Shown here: piece by piece, positions 1 to 5,449 of the stretch
Layout of the letters: every line of letters begins with the position of its first letter
Numbering within the stretch: the stretch's first letter is position 1
NCBI GenBank assembly: GCA_029937135.1
Contig: JAPYQX010000208.1
Location: 1 to 5,449, forward strand
Source of the DNA: Nitrospinota bacterium
GTDB lineage: Bacteria > UBA8248
DNA length: 5,449 nt
Direction of reading: 5' to 3'
Position numbers and translations under genes: made by a program
Notes under the pieces: generated by a model
Told to the model about the DNA's origin: nothing
The model's input: the letters and a program-made list of their open reading frames with translations, nothing else
Database searches by the model: none

Positions 1-2
1 AA

Positions 3-731
3 GGTGAGAGGTCTCCGGACTCATCGCCGTATGATGACCGGGGGTGCAATCCCCATGCTCCACTTATCACCCGCCTCGGGGCGGCCGGCATCGCGGGCCT
101 GTTGCGGGCTATTTACGCCACCGTCAGGGCGGTTTCCCTTCAACCCGAGATTCACAGAGGTTTCAGCACCCCCCCCAGGAATGTATCTATTGGCGCTTTC
201 TGGCACCACCATATTGGAATCGCTCCTCATTTCTCCACGGGTTTTCCGTGGGCGAGCCTGGTCAGCCGAAGTGTGGACGGGGAACTTCTCGCCCATGTCA
301 TGGCCCGTCTCGGGGGCCGGAGCGTCCGGGGCTCCTCGGGAAAGATGGACGGGCGAAACAAGGGCGGGGCTTCGGCCTTGCGGCAACTGGCCCGTTTGGC
401 GGGGGACGGGGTTTTTCCGATCTTCACGCCGGACGGTCCGAACGGTCCTCCGGAGAGGGTCAAGCCGGGGGTGATTTATCTTGGCTCGCTGACGGGCCTG
501 CCGATCTATCCGGTGGGTTTCGCCGCTTCCCGGTGCGCGCGCCTTCCAACCTGGGACAAGACGATAATTCCGCTGCCGTTTTCAAAAGTTATTATTTCCT
601 ACGGGGAACCGCTGGAGGTTCCGGCCTCGATTGACGATGCTGCTCTAGAAACCCACAGCAAGGAGCTTGAACTCCGCATTCTGGCGGCGAACGAGGCGGC
701 CCGGGCCTCGATTCGGCCCGGCGGGGAATAA
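3..731 (+). CDS. DUF374 lysophospholipid-acyltransferase-like protein (5' end unresolved or partial)
   Basis: This is a member of the DUF374 family of the LPLAT acyltransferase superfamily. The family is placed near lipid A genes and is thought to transfer acyl chains to a membrane lipid at the cytoplasmic face; the substrate here is inferred, not shown. The frame is open from base 3 to TAA at 729-731 (242 residues). Numbering from base 3, visible blocks are FWHHH at 66-70 (position of the family's conserved histidine), SVDGE at 90-94, RGSS at 109-112, TPDGPNGP at 142-149 (most members have R where N147 stands) and a KPGVIYLG...TGLPIYPVG stretch just after. No ATG or GTG occurs in frame; the first conventional start is TTG at 102. 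Residues 20-43 (LITRLGAAGIAGLLRA...) resemble the usual N-terminal hydrophobic helix, so I prefer a start left of the window. It overlaps waaA by one base. Family assignment is firm, substrate is open. Confidence 0.88.
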   Translation, partial: GERSPDSSPYDDRGCNPHAPLITRLGAAGIAGLLRAIYATVRAVSLQPEIHRGFSTPPRNVSIGAFWHHHIGIAPHFSTGFPWASLVSRSVDGELLAHVMARLGGRSVRGSSGKMDGRNKGGASALRQLARLAGDGVFPIFTPDGPNGPPERVKPGVIYLGSLTGLPIYPVGFAASRCARLPTWDKTIIPLPFSKVIISYGEPLEVPASIDDAALETHSKELELRILAANEAARASIRPGGE

Positions 732-2068
732 TGGACACCCTGGCCCTCATTCTCTACAACGCGGTGATTTTCCTTGCCTCCCCCCTTATCGGCGTTTACT
801 ACCTCATTCACACCTGGACGCGCGGACACTCGCTGGTGGGAACGAGAGAACGTCTGGGGTTCGTGCGCTCTCTCCCCCCTGTGGACGAGGAAGGCAGGGT
901 TTGGCTGCATGCGGTCTCGGTGGGCGAGGTCGGCGTCGCCGCCGCGCTCATTCCCGAACTCCTGAAAAGGCGTCCCGGACTTCGTGTCGTGCTTTCGACG
1001 GTCACCGAAACCGGCCGCGAGGAAGCCGGGAAAATCGAGGGTGTTGAATATGTTTTCTACCTTCCTTTTGACTATCCTCACGCGGTGCGAAGCACTCTCC
1101 GGCGAATCGGACCCGGAGGAATCGCCATCATCGAAACCGAGATATGGCCCAATCTCGTCTGGGAGGCCGCGCGCGGTGGTCTGCCGGTATGTGTGATCAA
1201 CGGGCGGCTTTCCGAAAAATCCCTTCGTGGCTACTCCCGGCTGCGTTTCCTTTTTGCCCCCGTTCTGAGGAGACTTGCCGGGGTCGCGGCGCGCGGGGAG
1301 GCCGATGCCAGCCGTTACCGCTCCCTGGGGGCGCCGGGGGTATTCGCGGCCGGGAACATCAAATACGACGCGCCGGCGCCGGGGATGAGCGGGAGCCCGG
1401 AGGACCTGAAGAAAAAATTCGGTCTCGCCGGAGCGGAGCCGATCATCGTCGCCGGAAGTACCCATTCGGGGGAGATGGCTGGATTGACCGCCGCTATTCA
1501 CACCCTCAGAGAGCGGTTCGAGCGCCTGGGTGTGTTGTTCGCTCCACGGCATTTGCAGCGTCTGGAGGAGGCCGAGGCCGAGCTTCGGCGGGGCGGGCTC
1601 GACCCGGTTCGATGGAGCGAAATCGCCGGCACCAGCGCCAGCGGGAGCGGAAGTGGAAGCGAAAGTGGTGGCGGAAACAACACCGGGAAGGTCGTTCTTC
1701 TCGACAGGATGGGTGAGTTGGCGGAGGCTTATGCATGCGCTACGGCGGCGTTCATCGGCGGCTCTCTCATCCCGCACGGGGGGCAAAACCCCATCGAGGC
1801 CGCACGGTGGGGCGTTCCCGTTGTCTTTGGCCCTCATATGGACAATTTCGCGGAAGTCGCGGGTGATCTGCTGCGGGTGGGAGGAGCCGTCCGGGTGGAA
1901 AACGCCGGAGAGCTGGCTGGCGCGCTCCTCCCCTGGCTTAGCGACCCGGCCAAACTGGATGCGGCGGGAGCTTCGGCGAAGGAGTTGGTGATGGCGAACC
2001 GTGGCGCCGCCGGACGGGCCTCGGAATTCCTGCTCGGGGTATTGGATTCTCGAAGGATGGACGGATAG
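731..2068 (+). CDS. waaA: 3-deoxy-D-manno-octulosonic acid (Kdo) transferase, GT30
   Basis: WaaA (KdtA) transfers Kdo from CMP-Kdo to lipid IVA at the cytoplasmic face of the inner membrane. The 445-residue product is close to the usual length of about 420-430. A hydrophobic N-terminal anchor (about residues 3-27) precedes the N-terminal Rossmann domain with HAVSVGE (60-66; E66 matches the family's catalytic glutamate), VLSTVTETG (87-95), IETEIWPN (134-141) and INGRLSEKS (156-164). GNIKYD (208-213) leads to the C-terminal GT-B domain with AGSTHSGE (241-248), APRHLQRLEE (271-280), DRMGEL (325-330), the FIGGSLIPHGGQNPIEAA segment (341-358) and GPHMDNF (367-373). ATG at 731 overlaps the previous stop (TAATG), with a purine-rich GGGGA at 723-727. 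The stop overlaps the lpxK GTG. An unusual Ser/Gly-rich linker occupies residues 301-317, where E. coli WaaA has a shorter loop. Whether it adds one or several Kdo residues cannot be read from sequence. Confidence 0.97.
   Translation: MDTLALILYNAVIFLASPLIGVYYLIHTWTRGHSLVGTRERLGFVRSLPPVDEEGRVWLHAVSVGEVGVAAALIPELLKRRPGLRVVLSTVTETGREEAGKIEGVEYVFYLPFDYPHAVRSTLRRIGPGGIAIIETEIWPNLVWEAARGGLPVCVINGRLSEKSLRGYSRLRFLFAPVLRRLAGVAARGEADASRYRSLGAPGVFAAGNIKYDAPAPGMSGSPEDLKKKFGLAGAEPIIVAGSTHSGEMAGLTAAIHTLRERFERLGVLFAPRHLQRLEEAEAELRRGGLDPVRWSEIAGTSASGSGSGSESGGGNNTGKVVLLDRMGELAEAYACATAAFIGGSLIPHGGQNPIEAARWGVPVVFGPHMDNFAEVAGDLLRVGGAVRVENAGELAGALLPWLSDPAKLDAAGASAKELVMANRGAAGRASEFLLGVLDSRRMDG
1634..1666 (+). repeat. 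Imperfect hexanucleotide Ser/Gly repeat inside waaA
   Basis: Alternating AGY (Ser) and GNN (mostly GGN, Gly) codons run through waaA residues 302-312, continuing into a Gly/Asn-rich tail to residue 317. The pattern is an imperfect six-base repeat of the form AGY-GGN. It encodes a flexible hydrophilic loop before the DRMGEL motif of the C-terminal domain. Confidence 0.7.
2053..2057 (+). promoter_or_regulatory. Shine-Dalgarno for lpxK, supporting the GTG start
   Basis: AAGGA lies within the last codons of waaA, ten bases before GTG at 2068. It supports this GTG over the next in-frame ATG at 2182, which would remove 38 residues, including the N-terminal segment typical of LpxK. Confidence 0.6.
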
Positions 2069-3201
2069 TGGGTGGGCGGAAGAGGCTTCTTGCGGCCCTG
2101 GAGGGAGACCCCGGCGCGCCCCTGTGGGCCCGTGGAGTTCTCGCGGCCCTGGCTCCGGCCGGATGGCTCTACGGCGATATCATGCGTCTCCGCCGGACAA
2201 TTTATGAAACGGGCCTGGGCGTGGCCGATGCCCTGTTCACCCCTGTAATCTCGGTAGGCAACCTCGCCCTCGGCGGAACCGGCAAGACCCCGGCCGTGGT
2301 CTGGCTCATCTCGCGGCTGATTGAGGCCGGAATCATGCCCGCCGTCATTAGCCGGGGCTATGGCGGAGCCGAGGGGGGTGTGTGCGTGGTGAGCGACGGG
2401 GCGGGAGTGATCCTCTCCTCACCGCCCGCTTCGGATGAGGCGGTGATGCTGGCGCGAATGTTTCCCTCCTCGCCCATCGTCACCGGGCGGGATCGCCCCG
2501 CCGCGGCGCGGCGGGCGGCGGAATTGGGCGCGGGGGCGATCATCGCCGATGACGGGTTCCAACACCTGGCCTTGCCGCGTTGTTTCGATCTGGTGGTGCT
2601 CCGGGGGGAGCGCCCGTTCGGAAATGGCCGCGTTTTTCCAGCCGGAGCGATGCGCGAGCCTCTAAGCGCGCTTCGCCGGGCCAATGCCGTCCTGATCACG
2701 GGCGGCGTAAATGGTACGGACCCTTCGGGCGGCGGTGCTCGCGGACGTTTGCGTGCGCTTGCCCCGGATGTAAAAATTTTCGAGGGAATGCTGACGCCCT
2801 CGGCCCTGCTCGACATCGGCGGCGCCCCAGTGGGAAATCCCGCGGACCTCGACGGCGCGGCTGTGGTGGCGGTGAGCGGAATCGGGAACCCCGGGGGGTT
2901 TGCCCGGTCGCTTTCCGCGCTGGGCGCGCGGGTCCTCGATAATCTGGTTTTTCCCGATCACGCGGCTTACGGCGCGGAGGAGTTGAAGCGTATCGCCGCC
3001 GCCATCGAAAAAACCGGGGCGGACCTCGCCGTCACGACGGAAAAAGATGCCGTGAAGCTCGGCGCCCTGGCCGGTGACGAGCGTTTCCGGGTGCTTCGCG
3101 CCGAAATGGAGGTGGAGGGGGGAGACGAGCTGGCACGCCTTATCGTCAAGGCCGCCGGGCGCGGACAGGGCTCAGGAGCGGACAAGGGTGAGAAGGTATG
3201 A
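2068..3201 (+). CDS. lpxK: Tetraacyldisaccharide 4'-kinase
   Basis: LpxK phosphorylates the 4' position of the lipid A tetraacyl disaccharide using ATP, giving lipid IVA, the substrate of the waaA product encoded just upstream. It is a membrane-associated P-loop kinase. Visible motifs: N-terminal amphipathic/hydrophobic segment (about 19-56), VGNLALGGTGKTP with Walker A at 69-74 (K73), ISRGYGG (94-100), SDE at 122-124 (D123 aligns with the catalytic aspartate, D99 in Aquifex LpxK), VTGRDR (138-143), ADDGFQH (160-166, Walker-B-like pair D161/D162), NGRVFPAG (186-193) and REPLSAL, then SGIGNPGGF (270-278), FPDH (295-298; H298 matches the family's active-site histidine) and TTEKDAVKL (323-331). 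At 377 residues it is longer than the common 320-350, partly through a hydrophilic tail (about 364-377) whose last ten codons lie in the overlap with lptG. GTG start, one-base overlap with waaA (TAGTG). Confidence 0.96.
   Translation: MGGRKRLLAALEGDPGAPLWARGVLAALAPAGWLYGDIMRLRRTIYETGLGVADALFTPVISVGNLALGGTGKTPAVVWLISRLIEAGIMPAVISRGYGGAEGGVCVVSDGAGVILSSPPASDEAVMLARMFPSSPIVTGRDRPAAARRAAELGAGAIIADDGFQHLALPRCFDLVVLRGERPFGNGRVFPAGAMREPLSALRRANAVLITGGVNGTDPSGGGARGRLRALAPDVKIFEGMLTPSALLDIGGAPVGNPADLDGAAVVAVSGIGNPGGFARSLSALGARVLDNLVFPDHAAYGAEELKRIAAAIEKTGADLAVTTEKDAVKLGALAGDERFRVLRAEMEVEGGDELARLIVKAAGRGQGSGADKGEKV
3172..3201. other. 30-bp convergent coding overlap of lpxK and lptG
   Basis: The TGA of lpxK (3199-3201, plus) lies inside lptG, and the TGA of lptG (3174-3172, minus) lies inside lpxK. 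The shared 30 bp encodes the last ten codons including the stop of each gene. No room exists for an intergenic terminator, and I see no hairpin followed by a T-run on either strand here. Confidence 0.95.
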
Positions 3202-4260
3202 CCCCCCCGCCAGGAATATGGCATTAGGTCCCCAGGCGGCCACGAATGGCGGTAGCAGCCCCGCGTGCCCCAGCGAAATGCCCACATAGAAAAGAACAAG
3301 GTAGCCCGCTCCGATGGAGATCGTGATGGCGACTCCGAGAGCGACTCCGCCGCTGCGGGTCGAGCGGATCGAGAACGGCACCCCCACCAGTGCGAGGACA
3401 AAGCAAATAAAGGGCGTGGACAGCTTCGCCCAGAGATCGACGACGTAGCGGGAAGTATCCACCCCGTTTGTCTGCATGATGCCGATGTAGGAGCGAAGCT
3501 CCGACCAGCTCATTTCCTCGGGTTTTTTCCCGGTTTGCTTGAAATCTCCGGGGACCTCCTTCACATCGAATTGCTCTGCCGTGAATGATTCCTGCCGGAT
3601 TTCGTCGTTTCCCCTGAAATAGTGGATCAGGCCATCGTCAAATCGCCAGCGCTTCACATGTGGAATCCACTTGACCACCTTTGCGTCGATTCGCTGAAAA
3701 AGACGATCTTCCTTGTCGAGACGGTAGAGGGTGACGCCCCGCATGGTGTCCGTGAAAGGATCGAAAACGGTGATCTGCCAGATGGTGTTGTCCTCGGAGC
3801 GGTACCAGATTTTATTCGTCCGGTTGTAGCCGCGGGGCGCGATTTTTTTTACCCGGACCTGCCAGATATGGTTCATCCGCTGATTCGATGCGGGGACGAT
3901 GTATTCGTTTCCCAGGAATGTCAGGGCCGCGATTCCGAGGCTGGCGGCAAGGATGGGCGCGATCATCCGGTAAATACTCGCCCCGCAGGCGCGCATCGCC
4001 ACAATCTCGTTTCCCCGGGAAAGAAGCAGGAGGGAAAGGACGCTGGCGAGCAGGACAGTGAGAGGGATGGAAAATACGATGAGCTGTGGAATTCTGAAAA
4101 TGAAATAGAGAAGGCCGTCGGTAAAGGCGGCTTTTTTTTCCACGAGGTCGTCAATCCGCTCGACGAACTCCGCCATCAGGAACAAGGTGATGGCCCCGGC
4201 CTGGCAGATTCCGGCCAAGCGGAAAAACTGGGTCAGAATATACCTGCTGAGTATGTTCAT
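3172..4260 (-). CDS. lptG: LPS export ABC transporter permease LptG
   Basis: This is a YjgP/YjgQ-family permease that pairs with LptF and the ATPase LptB to extract LPS from the inner membrane and pass it to LptC/LptA. The 362-residue product has the full family layout: TM1 (about 12-34) ending in the LptG-like FVERIDDLV (32-40), TM2 (52-82), a coupling-helix segment SRGNEIVAMRACG (81-93), TM3 (97-117), a periplasmic beta-jellyroll domain (about 125-265, rich in W/Y/F and alternating polar residues), then TM4 (281-297), TM5 (304-327) and TM6 (336-358). The start ATG (4260-4258) forms ATGA with the lptF stop. No strong Shine-Dalgarno precedes it, which fits translational coupling. The frame stays open upstream to 4404, but that region is lptF coding sequence and adds no permease-like residues. 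The coding strand carries A8 runs at 3843-3850 and 4132-4139. The 3' end overlaps lpxK. Confidence 0.94.
   Translation of the reverse strand: MNILSRYILTQFFRLAGICQAGAITLFLMAEFVERIDDLVEKKAAFTDGLLYFIFRIPQLIVFSIPLTVLLASVLSLLLLSRGNEIVAMRACGASIYRMIAPILAASLGIAALTFLGNEYIVPASNQRMNHIWQVRVKKIAPRGYNRTNKIWYRSEDNTIWQITVFDPFTDTMRGVTLYRLDKEDRLFQRIDAKVVKWIPHVKRWRFDDGLIHYFRGNDEIRQESFTAEQFDVKEVPGDFKQTGKKPEEMSWSELRSYIGIMQTNGVDTSRYVVDLWAKLSTPFICFVLALVGVPFSIRSTRSGGVALGVAITISIGAGYLVLFYVGISLGHAGLLPPFVAAWGPNAIFLAGGSYLLTLVRS
4257..4260 (-). promoter_or_regulatory. ATGA stop/start overlap, lptF to lptG
   Basis: Read on the minus strand, 4260-4257 is ATGA: the lptG ATG and the lptF TGA share two bases. This favours termination-reinitiation and near-equal output of the two permease subunits, as expected for a heterodimer. 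Confidence 0.85.
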
Positions 4261-5449
4261 GCGGATTTCGGATTCAGCCAGTCGGAGATGGGCAGGCGTC
4301 CAGCGAATTTGAGTATGTAACCGAAAATATCCACCGCGCCTGTATGAACTACCCTCCGGGTAGCCCAGATGGCTACCCCGAACAGGAGAATATTGGGCCC
4401 CCATTGGGAGAGGAGGGGGGGAATTGTTCCGTTTTCCCCCATACCCTCCGAAAACGAAGAAACCATGTAGTAGGCGAATACAATAATAAGACTCAGGGCA
4501 AACCCGCCATGGCGGCCCGAACGCCGGTTCTGGACGCCAAGGGGCGCGCCCAGAAGGGCGAGCGCCAGGCAGGCGAACGGTGTGGCGAAGCGCTTATAAA
4601 TCTCCACGAGAAAAGAATTGTAGCGAACAGTACCGGGTTTCGCGGCGGCGATTTTTTTGCGCAGTTCGCTGACGGGGAGGCCGCGCAGCCGGACCCGGAG
4701 CGCCTTGCCGTCGCCGAGGGACTGAGTGAGGTTGAGATTGAGGTCGTAGGTTCCGAAGCGGACTACCTGGTATTGGTTCGCGCTGAGCGAGGTTCGGGGG
4801 TCGGGAGCGGCCTCGCCGCCGGGGTTTTCGGCCGCTCCGGTTTTGGTGTCGGTGATGGCGTCTACTTGATGGGTTGATCCGCGGACAAGGCGAAGAATCA
4901 TTTTTTTCCCAATCGGATCCCTGACGACGAACCCCCGCTCGGCGAATATGACCTGATTGTCTTGGCCGCCCCGCGTGTCCGAGATCAGGATGCCGCGAAG
5001 AACCTTGCTCTCCCGTGATGATTTTCGGACGTAAATGACAAGGCCGTCAAAAGAGTCGTTGAACACCTGTTCGCGGATTTCGAAGGCCGATGCCTGATTT
5101 TGCAAGATTTGATAGCGGAGATCGATTGTCGCCTGGTGGCTCCAGGGAAGGCCGAACATCATCAGCAGGGCGCTTGCCAGCGCCGAAAGGAGGCCCAGGG
5201 CCGCTACGGGAATGAGTTGAGAGTAGAGGCTCATCCCCGAGGCCGTCATGGCGACGAACTCACTGTCGTTGGAGAGGCGGCTGAACGTGAGAATGCAGGC
5301 GACGAGTGTGGCCATGGGCAGGGTGACAAGCAAGAGCACGGGGAGAATGGTCAACAAGAGCTGGCCGACAGTGGCTAACGGAACGCCTTTGTTGATGACC
5401 AGGTCCGTTAGCTGAACCATGCGGTTGACCAGGAGAAGGAATGTCAAAA
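4257..5449 (-). CDS. lptF: LPS export ABC transporter permease LptF (5' truncated by window edge)
   Basis: This is the LptG partner permease in the LptB2FG complex of the inner membrane. About 397 residues are visible. The sequence enters in the middle of TM1 (FLLLVNRMVQLTDLVINKG, resembling the end of TM1 in LptF proteins), so roughly 25-45 N-terminal residues lie beyond 5449. TTG at 5447-5445 is not a credible start. Numbering from that codon: TM2 (about 28-56), coupling helix NDSEFVAMTASGMSL (60-74), TM3 (76-100), periplasmic beta-jellyroll domain (about 105-265) containing a flexible Gly/Pro/Ala-rich insert (203-219), then TM4 (289-305), TM5 (314-335) and TM6 (349-366). A 30-residue tail follows TM6 and ends PISDWLNPKSA. 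The stop overlaps the lptG start by four bases (ATGA), so the two are translated as a coupled pair. The F versus G assignment rests on gene order and on the LptG-like FVERIDDL motif in the downstream partner. A7 runs occur at 4652-4658 and 4901-4907. Confidence 0.93.
   Translation of the reverse strand, partial: LTFLLLVNRMVQLTDLVINKGVPLATVGQLLLTILPVLLLVTLPMATLVACILTFSRLSNDSEFVAMTASGMSLYSQLIPVAALGLLSALASALLMMFGLPWSHQATIDLRYQILQNQASAFEIREQVFNDSFDGLVIYVRKSSRESKVLRGILISDTRGGQDNQVIFAERGFVVRDPIGKKMILRLVRGSTHQVDAITDTKTGAAENPGGEAAPDPRTSLSANQYQVVRFGTYDLNLNLTQSLGDGKALRVRLRGLPVSELRKKIAAAKPGTVRYNSFLVEIYKRFATPFACLALALLGAPLGVQNRRSGRHGGFALSLIIVFAYYMVSSFSEGMGENGTIPPLLSQWGPNILLFGVAIWATRRVVHTGAVDIFGYILKFAGRLPISDWLNPKSA

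Noticed and set aside
4..474. Plus-strand frame-1 open frame beginning GTG at 4, with ATGs at 31 and 34
   Set aside because: The conserved DUF374 motifs are in frame 3. The frame-1 product has no family features. It is considered only as a possible source of a frameshifted N-terminus.
599..1837. Long minus-strand open frame (412 codons) antisense to waaA
   Set aside because: It runs across the DUF374-waaA junction, shows no recognisable motif or membrane/domain pattern, and is Pro/Arg/Gly-rich as expected of a shadow frame in GC-rich DNA. The plus strand here is unambiguous waaA.
2497..2515. Perfect 8-bp GC stem with a 3-base loop inside lpxK
   Set aside because: CCCGCCGC-GGC-GCGGCGGG would form a hairpin, but it encodes an Arg/Ala-rich helix (RPAAARRAA), lies mid-gene and has no T-run. 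Codon use in GC-rich DNA explains it.
3130..3260. Possible bidirectional terminator at the convergent junction
   Set aside because: I looked for an inverted repeat with flanking A/T runs and found none; the region is coding on both sides.
4261..4404. N-terminal extension of lptG by 48 codons
   Set aside because: The extra residues come from the lptF 3' coding region in another frame and do not resemble a permease N-terminus. The ATG at 4260 gives the typical start of LptG and the ATGA overlap.
3622..4877. Plus-strand open frames of 232 and 177 codons antisense to lptG and lptF
   Set aside because: Both lie wholly opposite well-supported permease genes and encode hydrophilic sequence without motifs; antisense shadow frames.

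Overview
The window is a compact piece of a Gram-negative outer-membrane (LPS) biogenesis locus on GC-rich DNA. It holds five protein genes and essentially no intergenic sequence. Three plus-strand genes make the lipid A/Kdo core: a DUF374 acyltransferase-like gene that enters from the left edge, waaA (kdtA, Kdo transferase) and lpxK (lipid A 4'-kinase). Two minus-strand genes, lptF and lptG, encode the membrane subunits of the LPS export ABC transporter; lptF runs off the right edge.

Layout: positions 3-731 hold the DUF374 gene, 731-2068 waaA and 2068-3201 lpxK. Each plus-strand junction overlaps by one base (TAATG, then TAGTG), so the three form one translationally coupled operon. On the other strand, lptF (from beyond 5449 down to 4257) and lptG (4260 down to 3172) overlap by four bases (ATGA) and form a second operon. 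The two operons converge, and the 3' ends of lpxK and lptG overlap by 30 bp. No tRNA, rRNA, mobile element, CRISPR array, recognisable promoter or canonical terminator is visible.

Functionally the genes form one pathway. LpxK phosphorylates the tetraacyl disaccharide to lipid IVA, WaaA adds Kdo from CMP-Kdo, and the DUF374 protein may acylate a lipid (substrate not shown by the sequence). LptF and LptG, with LptB (not in the window), extract finished LPS from the inner membrane into the Lpt bridge. Placing a DUF374 gene before waaA-lpxK is, from general knowledge, common in deltaproteobacteria and similar GC-rich Gram-negative lineages (including uncultured phyla). I cannot fix the taxon from sequence alone.

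I did not find an undescribed system. The points most worth a second look are the convergent coding overlap, A7-A8 homopolymer runs in lptF and lptG, a Ser/Gly microsatellite-like linker in waaA, and the unresolved start of the DUF374 gene.
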